A DNA stretch of 24,517 nt from Actinomycetes bacterium (GCA_023450335.1 JAEXHA010000070.1:1-24517); one strand, 5' to 3'. Counted from the stretch's first letter, positions 1 to 8,170 are shown. The notes: a model not told the origin generated them from the letters alone. A program made the numbers and translations.

Positions 1-2
1 CC

Positions 3-2165
3 GTGGTTCCCGGCGGGGCGGCGACAGCGGCGGACGCCGACGACGCGCTCACCTTCACGATGGCGCCGCGTGCCGACGGCGTCATCATCCCCGGTCAGGG
101 CCTGCTGGTCGCGCTGGCTGCCGACAACCGCTCGGCGACCTCGGTGCACGGCGGCGAGGTCGTGGTCTCGCTCGGGCGCGCGCCGCTGGCCGATCGCGCG
201 GCGCTGAACGCATGGCTGGGCGCTGATCGCCCCGACCTGGCCGTGACCGATCTGGCCGAGCTCGCCATCGAGGTGATTCCGCCGCTGGGCGAGCGCACAC
301 TGGAGATCGTGATCCCCGCCGAAGATTTCGGCAGCGCGCGGCTCACGCCCGGTGTGTATCCGCTGCTGGCCACCTACACATCCGATCAGCGGGTGGAGAC
401 GGCCGCGGCGGTCGTGACCGTTCCGGCCGACCCGACAGCCGACGGCGGCTTGGCGGTCGTCGTGCCTGTCACCGCCAAGCCCACCGCCGCTGGTCTGCTC
501 ACCGCCGACGAGCTCGCGCTGGCCACCGGTGAGAGCGGAATGCTGCGCGAGCAGCTGAATGCCGTGACCGGCACCGATGCGATCCTGGCGGTCGACCCGG
601 CGATTCCTGCCGCCATCCGCGCCCTCGGCTCGCGCGCGCCGGTGTCGGCAGTGCTCTGGCTCGAAGACCTGCTGGCGCTGCCCAACGAGCGCTTCGCACT
701 GCAGTTCGGTGATGCCGACCTGGCCGCGCAGGTGCACACCGGGTTGTCGCGGCCCCTGACGGTGCCGACCCTCGCGTCCTTCGTCGATCCCGACGACTTC
801 GCAGACGTCGAGCCAGACCCCGACCCCGACACCGACTCAGGCTCCGACACCGACCCCGACTCCGACTCCGACTCCGACCCCGGCCCCGACCCCGGCCCCG
901 GCCCCGGCCCCGACTCTGGTCCCGGCTCCGCCAGTCCGTCTCCCACCCCCACCCCCACCGCCACTCCGTCTCCCGATCCGGACGCGCCGGCGGCGCTGCC
1001 CGACACCGATGATCTGCTGTCGATCGGCACCACCGTGGGTCCGGTGCTGTGGCCGGCCACCGGCACCGCCGGCGCCGACGTCGTCGAGACCCTGGGCGCG
1101 GCGGTCTCCGATCAGAAGCCGTTCGTCCTGGTGCCGTCGACGACCTCGTCCGCCGCAGGGCCCCGCGCCATCGCCGGCGAAGCCGAGCTGCTCGTGTACG
1201 ACGCCGAGGTCTCCGCCGCCCTCCGTGACGCCTCGACGGCGGTGGGTGACATCGCCCGCGACGCGTCCTTGGCGGCGGCGGCGGCGTTCGCCGAGTTCAC
1301 CCCGGCCGGCAGCACGCTGCTGGTGACCGTCGACCGCGCCCCCGTCCGTGCCGGCGACGCCCTGCGCGATGCGATCGACACCGCCACGAGCCTGCCGGGT
1401 CGACAGAGCATCGGGTTCGCAGAGCTGACGGGGGCCCGCCCCACCCCGACCGGCATCGCCGACATCGAGCCCGAGACGGCTCGGGTGACTGTCCTCACCT
1501 CGCTGCGCGACGACGAGTCGGCCCTCACGTCCTTCGCCACCATCCTCACCGACCCGACCCTCATCACCGGACCCGAGCGCGCCTCGATATTGCAGCTGCT
1601 GGGCAACGGCTGGCGGGCCACCCCCGAGGCATGGACCGATCAGGTCGCCGCACACACGACCGCCACGCGCGCCACGCTCGACGCCGTAGGCATCGTGCCC
1701 TCCAGCGACCAGCTTCTCCTCGGCTCGACCGCTCCGATGCCCGTCGCGATCCGCAACGATCTGCCGTGGCCGGTGTCCCTCGTTCTGCTCGCCCACCCCA
1801 ACGATGCCCGCCTCGTGGTGCAGAGCACGACGCCCGTCGATGCGGGGCCCCAGCAGAACACCCGCGTCGAGGTGCCCGTCGAGGCGCGCGTGGGCAGCGG
1901 GGAGTCCTCCATCGACATGCGCCTGCGCAGCCCCACCATGGTCGCCATCGGTGACGAGGTGCACGTCGCGGTGTCGGTGCGGGCCGAGTGGGAAGGCGTC
2001 GGTGTCGTCGTGATGGCCGTCGCCGTCGCCGGCATGCTGGCCATCGGCATCCTCCGCACTGCCTCGCGCATGCGCGCGCGCCGCGCCACGCGCGAGGGCG
2101 ACGGGGCGAGTGCCGTCGACGACAGGGTGGATGCCGGTGACACGAAAGAGCACGACGATGTCTAG
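3..2165 (+). CDS. DUF6049 family membrane-anchored protein (5' end outside window)
   Basis: The frame is open from the left edge, so the true start and probably most of a signal peptide lie outside; the first visible residues (small, Ala-rich, then an acidic stretch) look like the end of such a peptide. About 720 residues are visible. A Pro/Asp/Ser/Gly low-complexity linker occupies residues ~270-330. One hydrophobic helix lies at ~665-684, followed by a basic stop-transfer run (RMRARR) and a short acidic tail, so the bulk should be extracytoplasmic. Assignment to DUF6049 (the Rv3909-type protein next to murJ) rests on architecture and on position directly before murJ; the molecular function is unknown. 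The stop codon overlaps the murJ start by 8 nt, which suggests translational coupling and a joint role in cell-envelope export. No catalytic motif was recognised. Confidence 0.85.
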   Translation: MVPGGAATAADADDALTFTMAPRADGVIIPGQGLLVALAADNRSATSVHGGEVVVSLGRAPLADRAALNAWLGADRPDLAVTDLAELAIEVIPPLGERTLEIVIPAEDFGSARLTPGVYPLLATYTSDQRVETAAAVVTVPADPTADGGLAVVVPVTAKPTAAGLLTADELALATGESGMLREQLNAVTGTDAILAVDPAIPAAIRALGSRAPVSAVLWLEDLLALPNERFALQFGDADLAAQVHTGLSRPLTVPTLASFVDPDDFADVEPDPDPDTDSGSDTDPDSDSDSDPGPDPGPGPGPDSGPGSASPSPTPTPTATPSPDPDAPAALPDTDDLLSIGTTVGPVLWPATGTAGADVVETLGAAVSDQKPFVLVPSTTSSAAGPRAIAGEAELLVYDAEVSAALRDASTAVGDIARDASLAAAAAFAEFTPAGSTLLVTVDRAPVRAGDALRDAIDTATSLPGRQSIGFAELTGARPTPTGIADIEPETARVTVLTSLRDDESALTSFATILTDPTLITGPERASILQLLGNGWRATPEAWTDQVAAHTTATRATLDAVGIVPSSDQLLLGSTAPMPVAIRNDLPWPVSLVLLAHPNDARLVVQSTTPVDAGPQQNTRVEVPVEARVGSGESSIDMRLRSPTMVAIGDEVHVAVSVRAEWEGVGVVVMAVAVAGMLAIGILRTASRMRARRATREGDGASAVDDRVDAGDTKEHDDV
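813..982. repeat. Low-complexity hexamer-type repeats coding a D/P/S/G linker
   Basis: Short tandem runs of CCCGAC, TCCGAC and CCCGGC, then ACCCCC-type units, fill this stretch inside the DUF6049 gene. They code for Asp-Pro, Ser-Asp, Gly-Pro and Thr-Pro dipeptides. Units are multiples of three bases, so gain or loss of copies would keep the frame and only change linker length. Confidence 0.85.
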
Positions 2166-3756
2166 CCTCGGGCGCGCAAGCGCGATCGTCGGCGCCGGGA
2201 CGCTCGTATCGCGCGCCACCGGGCTCGTGCGCAACATCGTGCTGGCCGCCGCGCTGCCGGTGATCGGCGGCAACGCGGCGAACGCGTTCGCGGTGGCCAA
2301 TCAGCTCCCGAACAACATCTACGCCATCATCTCGTCGGGCCTGCTCGCCGGCGTCATCGTGCCGCAGATCATCAAGGCCGCGAGCCACAAGGACGGCGGC
2401 AGCGCGTTCGTCTCCAAGCTGCTCACCCTGGGCGTCATCGCGCTGGGCGCGACCACCGTGCTCGCCGTCGTCCTCGCCCCCGTGCTCGTGCAGATCTACG
2501 GATCGCGGCTGGGGTCGCAGACCATCGCGTTGACGCTCGCGTTCGCCTACTGGTGCCTGCCGCAGCTGTTCTTCTACGGCCTGTACGCGCTGCTGGGCGA
2601 GATCCTCAACGCCCGACGCATCTTCGGCCCGTTCGCGTGGTCTCCCATCGTCAACAACCTGGTGTCCATCGTCGGATTCGGGGTGTTCATCTGGCTGTTC
2701 GGCCCGTTCTCATCCGTGTCGGGGTGGACGACCGAGATGATCGGACTCATCGCCGGCACCGCGACCGCCGGCATCGTCGCGCAGGCCCTCGTGCTGCTGC
2801 TGTTCTGGCGCCGGGCGGGCCTGCACGTGCGGCCCGACTTCCACTGGCGCGGCATCGGGCTGCGCCACATCGGACGCCTGGCCGGGTGGACCTTCCTCAT
2901 GGTCGTGGTCGGCCAGATCGCCGGGGCGATCCAGGTCAACCTCGTCGGCGCCGCGAACGACGAGGGCGCGGCCGTGGCGGCCATGCAGTTCGCATGGCTC
3001 GTGTTCATGCTGCCGTTCTCCGTCATCGTGCTGTCGATCGGCACCCCCTATTTCACACAGCTCAGCGAGCACGCCGCCGCCGGGCGCACCGCGTCCGTAC
3101 GTGCCGATCTCGACACCTCCACGCGCACGATCGGCGTGTTCATCATGGCCGCACTGGCCGCGATCGCGGCATCCATCGTGCCGATCTCACGCGTGTTCAC
3201 CGAATCCGCCACCAACGCCGTGTCGTTCGCGCTCGTGCTGGGCGCCTACCTGGTCGCGCTGGTGCCCCTGTCGGTGCAGTTCGTGCTGCAGCGCACGTTC
3301 TACGCGTACCACGACACTCGCACGCCGTTCCTGTTCACTCTCGTGCAGGCGATCCTGGTGTCGATCACGGCGGTACTCGCCTTCGTCAGCCTGCCGCTGC
3401 CGCTGCTGGCCTTCGGCATCGCGCTCGGTCAGTCGATCGCCAACATCGTGCAGCTGGCCTTGGCGGTCTGGCTGCTGCGCCGCAAGATCGGGCCGCTGGG
3501 GCTGGGCGGTGCCGTGCGCGCCTACATCCGGTTCTTCGTCGCCGCGGTGCCGGCCGCCGCCGTCGGGTGGGTGACCTACCTCCTGCTCGGGGGCGTGGAC
3601 GGGTGGGCGACATCAGAAAAGTTCGTCGCCATCCTCGCCACGGCCGTCATCGCCGCCGTCACCGTCCTGGCCTACGTCGCGGCCCTCGCGGTGCTGCGTG
3701 CGCCTGAACTGCAGGTGGCGCAGCGCGCGGTGCGGCGGTTCCTGCCGGGGCGCTGA
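2158..3756 (+). CDS. murJ: Lipid II flippase MurJ (MviN family)
   Basis: Polytopic membrane protein of 532 residues that moves the peptidoglycan precursor lipid II to the outer face of the membrane. The N-terminus has the family pattern SRATGLVR (Arg19 and Arg25, matching the conserved arginines of TM1), followed by the QLPNNIYAIISSGLLAG-type segment. Hydrophobic segments repeat along the whole length, as expected for about 14 helices. I chose ATG 2158 because it overlaps the upstream stop (ATGTCTAG) and has a GAAAGAG sequence ~8 nt before it; an in-frame start at 2110 would lie inside the upstream gene. The protein ends after the MOP-flippase core and lacks the C-terminal pseudokinase extension of the mycobacterial homologue. 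It is probably co-transcribed with the DUF6049 gene. Confidence 0.95.
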   Translation: MSSLGRASAIVGAGTLVSRATGLVRNIVLAAALPVIGGNAANAFAVANQLPNNIYAIISSGLLAGVIVPQIIKAASHKDGGSAFVSKLLTLGVIALGATTVLAVVLAPVLVQIYGSRLGSQTIALTLAFAYWCLPQLFFYGLYALLGEILNARRIFGPFAWSPIVNNLVSIVGFGVFIWLFGPFSSVSGWTTEMIGLIAGTATAGIVAQALVLLLFWRRAGLHVRPDFHWRGIGLRHIGRLAGWTFLMVVVGQIAGAIQVNLVGAANDEGAAVAAMQFAWLVFMLPFSVIVLSIGTPYFTQLSEHAAAGRTASVRADLDTSTRTIGVFIMAALAAIAASIVPISRVFTESATNAVSFALVLGAYLVALVPLSVQFVLQRTFYAYHDTRTPFLFTLVQAILVSITAVLAFVSLPLPLLAFGIALGQSIANIVQLALAVWLLRRKIGPLGLGGAVRAYIRFFVAAVPAAAVGWVTYLLLGGVDGWATSEKFVAILATAVIAAVTVLAYVAALAVLRAPELQVAQRAVRRFLPGR

Positions 3757-3810
3757 GGCCCGGCATCCCCTGCCCGCACGCCCGCTCGCGCACCCGCGTG
3801 GCCGGGCCTT
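3757..3810 (+). terminator. Candidate terminator hairpin after murJ
   Basis: GGCCCGGC starts directly after the murJ stop (3757-3764) and pairs with GCCGGGCC (3801-3808). The loop of 36 nt is GC-rich. Only two T follow the stem, so this is not a textbook intrinsic terminator. A second small stem CCCGC/GCGGG lies at 3811-3823. Confidence 0.4.
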
Positions 3811-3861
3811 CCCGCCTCGCGGGCGTGAAACCCATCCACCCACCGGAACGAAAGCGGGCCA

Positions 3862-3889
3862 GGGAATGCGGCGCGATTACGATGGGTTG
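3862..3889 (+). promoter_or_regulatory. SigR/SigH-type promoter of trxB
   Basis: GGGAAT at 3862-3867 is followed after 17 nt by GGTTG at 3885-3889. This fits the SGGAAY-N17-SGTTS pattern of SigR (Streptomyces) and SigH (Mycobacterium) promoters, the ECF sigma factors that respond to thiol oxidation and drive trxB/trxA in those genera. The expected transcript start is near 3895, giving a ~40-nt leader to the trxB GTG codon. Confidence 0.7.
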
Positions 3890-3934
3890 CACGCGGTGGG
3901 TAGCCAAGCACCCACCTCAGAGGAAGGCAATGTC

Positions 3935-4921
3935 GTGCGTCAGGTCATCATCATCGGGTCGGGTCCTGCGGGGTACACCGCCGCCATCTACGCCGCTCGC
4001 GCCAACCTCGAACCCCTCGTGATCGCCAGCTCGGTCGAGGCCGGCGGCGAGCTCATGAACACGACCGACGTCGAGAACTTCCCCGGATTCCCCGAGGGCA
4101 TCATGGGTCCCGACCTCATGACGAAGATGCAGGAGCAGGCCGAGAAGTTCGGCGCCCAGGTCGTCTACGACGACGTCGTCGAGCTGGACGTCTCCGGGGA
4201 CGTGAAGCGGGTGACCCTGGGCAGCGGGACCGTGCACGAAGCCGCGGCCATCGTGTTCGCGACCGGGTCGGCCCCCCGCAAGATCGGCATCGCCGGTGAG
4301 GCGCGGCTGTCGGGCCACGGCGTCTCGTACTGCGCGACCTGCGACGGATTCTTCTTCCGCGACCGTGCGATCGCGGTCGTGGGCGGCGGCGACTCGGCGA
4401 TGGAGGAGGCGACATTCCTGACCAAGTTCGCCTCGAAGGTCTACGTCATCCACCGTCGCGACGAGCTGCGCGCCTCGAAGATCATGCAGGAACGTGCGTT
4501 CGCGAACGAGAAGATCGAGTTCGTCTGGAACAGCGAAGTGATCGACATCACCGGTGAGGATGCCGTGACCGGCCTCGTGCTGCGTGACACCGTCGACGGC
4601 ACGTCTCGTGAGCTGGCGGTCGAGGGCGTGTTCGTGGCGATCGGCAACGACCCGCGCACCCACCTCGTGCACGACAAGCTCGACCTGACCGAGCACGGCA
4701 CCGTGTGGGTCGATGGGCGCACCTCGCGCACGTCGGTGCCCGGGATCTTCGCCGCGGGTGACGTGATCGACCCCACGTACCGCCAAGCGGTCACCGCGGC
4801 CGGCAGCGGCACCGTGGCCGCGCTCGATGTCGAGCACTACCTCGCCGCACGCGGCGATGCGGGAGCCCCCGAGGCCACCGCGGCCGAGATCGACGGGCTC
4901 GCCGACGTCGGCGCCGCCTGA
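3935..4921 (+). CDS. trxB: Thioredoxin-disulfide reductase
   Basis: NADPH-dependent flavoenzyme of 328 residues that reduces thioredoxin in the cytoplasm. It shows the FAD dinucleotide fold at the N-terminus (IIIGSGPAGYTAAIYAARA), the redox CATC motif at residues ~133-136, the NADPH-binding GGGDSAMEEA segment at ~150-159, and the C-terminal FAD motif GIFAAGDV. The start is GTG 3935, with AGGAAGG seven nt upstream; longer in-frame extensions to 3698 run back into murJ and are not protein-like. trxA follows after 72 nt. A SigR/SigH-type promoter lies ~47 nt upstream of the start, so induction by disulfide stress is likely. Confidence 0.97.
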   Translation: MRQVIIIGSGPAGYTAAIYAARANLEPLVIASSVEAGGELMNTTDVENFPGFPEGIMGPDLMTKMQEQAEKFGAQVVYDDVVELDVSGDVKRVTLGSGTVHEAAAIVFATGSAPRKIGIAGEARLSGHGVSYCATCDGFFFRDRAIAVVGGGDSAMEEATFLTKFASKVYVIHRRDELRASKIMQERAFANEKIEFVWNSEVIDITGEDAVTGLVLRDTVDGTSRELAVEGVFVAIGNDPRTHLVHDKLDLTEHGTVWVDGRTSRTSVPGIFAAGDVIDPTYRQAVTAAGSGTVAALDVEHYLAARGDAGAPEATAAEIDGLADVGAA

Positions 4922-4923
4922 GT

Positions 4924-4951
4924 CGGAACAATCCGTGCGTCGCCGGCGTTG
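4924..4951 (+). promoter_or_regulatory. SigR/SigH-type promoter of trxA
   Basis: CGGAAC at 4924-4929 and CGTTG at 4947-4951 are separated by 17 nt, again fitting SGGAAY-N17-SGTTS, with exactly the same spacing as the trxB promoter. It sits between the trxB stop and the trxA start. The predicted transcript start is near 4957, leaving a ~37-nt leader with a good Shine-Dalgarno sequence. Confidence 0.65.
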
Positions 4952-4993
4952 GCCATGGCGACACCCCGCGAGACACACGAAGGAGACAGGACT

Positions 4994-5317
4994 ATGACCG
5001 CGAAGGCCACCACCGAGAGCACCTGGCAGCAGGACGTCATCGACGCCGAGGGCCCGGTCCTCGTGGACTTCTGGGCCGAATGGTGCGGCCCGTGCCGCAT
5101 GGTCGGACCGATCCTCGACGAGATCGCGACGGAGCACCCCGAGAAGATCACGGTCCTCAAGCTCAACGTCGACGAGAACCCCAACCTCGCGATGAAGTAC
5201 CAGATCACGTCGATCCCGGCGATGAAGGTCTTCAACAAGGGCGAGGTCGAGAAGACGATCATCGGCGCCAAGCCGAAGTTCGCGCTCGAGCAGGACCTCG
5301 CCACCTACATCGGCTGA
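4994..5317 (+). CDS. trxA: Thioredoxin
   Basis: Small cytoplasmic disulfide reductase of 107 residues, the usual length. It has the active-site WCGPC at residues 30-34 and the cis-proline region TSIPAMKVF with Pro75. ATG 4994 was chosen because AAGGAGACAGG lies directly upstream and the protein then begins at the normal distance from the active site; the in-frame ATG at 4949 falls inside the -10 element of the predicted promoter. It forms the electron-transfer pair with TrxB and can be transcribed alone from its own SigR/SigH-type promoter or with trxB. Confidence 0.97.
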   Translation: MTAKATTESTWQQDVIDAEGPVLVDFWAEWCGPCRMVGPILDEIATEHPEKITVLKLNVDENPNLAMKYQITSIPAMKVFNKGEVEKTIIGAKPKFALEQDLATYIG

Positions 5318-5347
5318 TCCACCTCCCTCGGCTGATCGCCCGCCCCC

Positions 5348-5362
5348 GCTGACCGCGTCAGC
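5348..5362. terminator. Weak inverted repeat between convergent genes
   Basis: GCTGAC and GTCAGC form a perfect 6-bp stem with a 3-nt loop in the short gap between trxA and the convergent small gene; the right arm includes that gene's stop codon. No T-tract follows on either strand, so a terminator role is only a guess. Confidence 0.2.
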
Positions 5363-5696
5363 TGGCCTCCGCCCCTGACGCATCCCAGATGCGGTGGGGC
5401 GGGCGTCCCAGCAGGTGCCACACGGCCGCCGTCAGCGGCGGGTGATCGATCGCGATCTGACGCAGGATCTCGTAGTTCTGCGGTGCGCTCGGCGTCGTGA
5501 TGCCGGCGTAGTCGAGTCGTTCGCGGCGTTCGATGATGACGACCAGTTCATCTACCGACGGCAGCACGTCCATGAAGTCCCACGGGTCTTGCCCGTTGCG
5601 CAGTCGCGCCTCGATCAGAACCGACAGTTCGTCAGCGGCTTCGGCACGCAGCACTTCCAAGCTGACATGGCGCGGTGGGTCTGGCTGATCGAACAC
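5358..5696 (-). CDS. Hypothetical protein, 112 aa, downstream of parB
   Basis: No family recognised. The protein is soluble-looking with no membrane segment: an acidic helical N-terminal half (residues ~11-62, rich in Glu/Asp/Leu), then a stretch ending in AVWHLLGRPPHRIWDASG that looks like a compact conserved motif. The start is GTG 5696; a -10-like TAGGCT ends six nt before it on the minus strand, so the message may be leaderless. It lies 34 nt after parB in the same direction and converges with trxA. Its place between trxA and parB matches that of uncharacterised Rv3916c in M. tuberculosis, but it is shorter and I cannot claim homology. Codon use matches the neighbours. Confidence 0.75.
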   Translation of the reverse strand: MFDQPDPPRHVSLEVLRAEAADELSVLIEARLRNGQDPWDFMDVLPSVDELVVIIERRERLDYAGITTPSAPQNYEILRQIAIDHPPLTAAVWHLLGRPPHRIWDASGAEAS

Positions 5697-5730
5697 CCAG
5701 CCAGCCTACGTCGGGTTTCTTGCGTTCGGA

Positions 5731-6702
5731 TCAGAACGAGCCGTATTCGGTTTCACCCAACTCCGCGAGGATCCGATTGAGATCCTGAATGGTAGCGAAA
5801 TCAATGGTGATCTGGCCTTTTTTGGCGGTCAGGTTCACCTTGACGCTGGTGTTGAGGCGGTCGCCGAGCCGCGTGGCCACCTCGTCGAGGTGTGCGCGAC
5901 GGCCGCCGGCCTGCGGCGTCGGGCGATTCGTCGTGCTCTGCGGCTTCTTGGCCGCCGCCTCGGCGGCGCGGACGGAAAGGTCTTCGTTGACGATCTTGTC
6001 GGCCAGGCGCTGCATGGCCTCTTCCGTCTCGACGGAGAGGATCGCACGCGCATGCCCGGCGCTCAGGACGCCGGCGGCGACGCGCTGCTGCACCGGCACC
6101 GGGAGGCGGAGCAGACGGATGGTGTTGCTGATCTGCGGGCGGGAGCGGCCGATGCGTCGCGCGAGCTCTTCCTGCGTGATGCCGAAGTCTTCGAGCAGCT
6201 GCTGGTAGGCCGAGGCCTCTTCGAGCGGGTTCAGCTCAGAGCGGTGCAGGTTCTCCAGAAGCGCATCACGAAGCAGATCTTCTTCCGCCGTCTCGCGAAG
6301 GATCGCGGGGATGGCGGTCAGGCCCGCCTCACGCGCGGCGCGGGTGCGGCGCTCACCCATGATGAGCTCATATTTGCCCTCGTCATTGGTGCGCACGACG
6401 ACCGGCTGCAGCACACCGAACTCGCGCACACTGTGCACGAGTTCCGCAAGATCATCCGCGTCGAAATGAAGGCGAGGCTGACGCGGGTTGGGAACGATCT
6501 CGTGGGGGTCGATCTCGATGAGACGCGTGCCCGGCACAGCGACCAGTTCCGGCTCCGCCGATGCGGTCTCGGCGTCCTCACGCGCCGGTGCCGGAGCACC
6601 CGGAAAGAACACGTCGACGGGACGCTGGGTGGCCGTGCCCGGTTCGGTCGTCGGGATGAGGGCTCCGATGCCGCGCCCCAGACCAGTCCGCTTCGCTGCC
6701 AT
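5731..6702 (-). CDS. parB: Chromosome partitioning protein ParB
   Basis: DNA-binding CTPase of 323 residues that loads at parS, slides along DNA and recruits condensin. Visible motifs: the N-terminal GLGRGIGALIP ParA-contacting segment, the CTP-binding GERRTRA at ~116-122, the ENLHRSELNPLEEA motif at ~150-163, and a helix-turn-helix (ITQEELARRIGRSRPQIS) at ~175-192 that reads parS. A short C-terminal dimerisation domain ends the protein. ATG 6702 overlaps the parA stop by one base (TGATG) with GAAGGG upstream, so the two genes are translationally coupled. parS sites for this protein are present in the same window from 7802 onward. Confidence 0.97.
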   Translation of the reverse strand: MAAKRTGLGRGIGALIPTTEPGTATQRPVDVFFPGAPAPAREDAETASAEPELVAVPGTRLIEIDPHEIVPNPRQPRLHFDADDLAELVHSVREFGVLQPVVVRTNDEGKYELIMGERRTRAAREAGLTAIPAILRETAEEDLLRDALLENLHRSELNPLEEASAYQQLLEDFGITQEELARRIGRSRPQISNTIRLLRLPVPVQQRVAAGVLSAGHARAILSVETEEAMQRLADKIVNEDLSVRAAEAAAKKPQSTTNRPTPQAGGRRAHLDEVATRLGDRLNTSVKVNLTAKKGQITIDFATIQDLNRILAELGETEYGSF

Positions 6703-7817
6703 CAGGATGACCCTTCGTTCGTGTGCTCAATGAGTCCGCGTCGTGCGATCTCGACCGCGGCCTCGCGGTACGCGATCGCACCGGCCGACTGGCCATCGTA
6801 GGCGATGACGGTCTGACCGAAACTGGGTGCCTCAGACACGCGCACCGAGCGAGGGATGACGGTGTCGAGCACCTCGTCGGTGAAGTGCGAGCGCACTTCC
6901 TCCGCGACCTGCTGCGCTAGCCGGGTGCGTCCGTCGTACATCGTGAGCATGATCGTGGACAGGTGGAACCCGGGATTCAGGTGCTTCTGGATCATGCGCA
7001 CGCTGCCCAGCAGCTGGCTGAGACCCTCCAGTGCGTAGTACTCGCACTGGATCGGAATCAGCAGTTCTTCGGCCGCCGTGAAGGCGTTGATCGTGAGGAG
7101 ACCGAGTGAGGGCGGGCAGTCGATGAGGACGAAGTCGAGGTGGGTTTCGGGAGAAGCGAGATAGTCCTCAAGGGCCGTCTTCAACCGGTGTTCGCGCGCG
7201 ACCTGGGAGACGAGCTCGATTTCGGCACCGGCCAGGTGGATGGTGCTGGGCGCGCACAGCAGGTTGGGCGATTCGGGGCTGGTCTGAATGATGTCCGCGA
7301 GCGGGAACTCGTCGATCAGCACGTCGTAGACACTCGGAACATCGGCCGAATGCGGAACACCGAGTGCGGTTGACGCATTTCCCTGCGGGTCAAGGTCGAC
7401 GACCAGCACGCGCGCACCGAGACCGGCCAGCGCCGACGCGACATTCACGGTTGTGGTGGTCTTGCCGACGCCGCCCTTCTGGTTCGACACGGTGATCACG
7501 CGGGTGCGGTCGCCGAACTCGATGTCGACCGCCTCGAGCACCTTGCGGCGCGAGGCGAGGTCCGCGATCTCGCGGGCGATCGGACTGTCCATGAAGGAGG
7601 GTGCGGGAGAGGTCGCGTTCTCCGAATCCTGCACCTGTAACTCCTGTCCTGCGGGGCCCATCCCACTGTAGTCGAGCTTGGGCTCCTCCTCGGACGTCTT
7701 GAGAGCCTCTTCGGGCGCGGTCGAGGCATTCTCCGGAACCGTCGCCGGCTCTTCGGCCTCGGTGTGCGATTCCTCACCCTTTTTACGACCCGGCATCCAC
7801 CGTTTCACGTGAAACAT
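6702..7817 (-). CDS. parA: Chromosome partitioning ATPase ParA
   Basis: Walker-type ATPase that moves ParB-bound origins over the nucleoid. The deviant Walker A motif KGGVGKTT follows VITVSNQ; further conserved segments are VLVVDLDPQGNAST, LIDCPPSLGLLTINA and PIQCEYYALEGL. An acidic, Glu/Ala/Pro-rich extension of ~100 residues precedes the ATPase core and is probably disordered. The start is uncertain. ATG 7817 (371 aa) would make the first codons read through parS as MFHVKR; ATG 7796 (364 aa) lies just after that parS site and would leave it in the leader. Neither has a strong Shine-Dalgarno sequence. Because an ATC extension follows most parS sites here, the ATG at 7817 could be a by-product of the site. 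Confidence 0.93.
   Translation of the reverse strand: MFHVKRWMPGRKKGEESHTEAEEPATVPENASTAPEEALKTSEEEPKLDYSGMGPAGQELQVQDSENATSPAPSFMDSPIAREIADLASRRKVLEAVDIEFGDRTRVITVSNQKGGVGKTTTTVNVASALAGLGARVLVVDLDPQGNASTALGVPHSADVPSVYDVLIDEFPLADIIQTSPESPNLLCAPSTIHLAGAEIELVSQVAREHRLKTALEDYLASPETHLDFVLIDCPPSLGLLTINAFTAAEELLIPIQCEYYALEGLSQLLGSVRMIQKHLNPGFHLSTIMLTMYDGRTRLAQQVAEEVRSHFTDEVLDTVIPRSVRVSEAPSFGQTVIAYDGQSAGAIAYREAAVEIARRGLIEHTNEGSS
7802..7815. other. parS site 1 (perfect)
   Basis: GTTTCACGTGAAAC, the 14-bp palindrome bound by ParB in actinobacteria and Bacillus. It lies at the 5' end of parA, either within the first codons or just before the start depending on which ATG is used. Confidence 0.95.
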
Positions 7818-8059
7818 CGGTCGGTTCCCACGGGGGTCATACTCACAGCCACGGCGCACATCACTCCACCCTCTCCTCACCTTGCGGCGCTCGGCATCGT
7901 GCCACGCGGATGCGGGTCAACTCGGTGCACCTCGACGCACAGCGTCCTTCTGCACCCACAGCATGATCGATGCTCGTGTCGAGCAGGGACATCGAGTGGC
8001 GATCCGTGGAGAACACGAAGACGCGCACGACTGGGGAGGAAGTGACGACCCCGGCCGCC

Positions 8060-8073
8060 GTTTCACGTGAAAC
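8060..8073. other. parS site 2 (perfect)
   Basis: GTTTCACGTGAAAC in the gene-free region upstream of parA. It is the only site in the cluster not followed by ATC (it reads ACT instead). Confidence 0.95.
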
Positions 8074-8170
8074 ACTTCACGCAGCGGCACTCCACCGCCG
8101 CGATCAGTCGCAGCATTCGTGATCCATTGGGTTTGTCGGCAACCGCGTTCGCGAGCGAGCGGACAGCGAC

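Noticed and set aside
837..2300. Long open frame on the minus strand opposite DUF6049
   Set aside because: The translation is His/Gly/Arg/Val repeats typical of an antisense shadow in GC-rich DNA, with no family match; the + strand product has a clear membrane-anchor architecture.
3917..5383. 488-codon minus-strand frame opposite trxB-trxA
   Set aside because: Shadow of two certain genes; its product is Asp/His/Gly/Val-rich low complexity.
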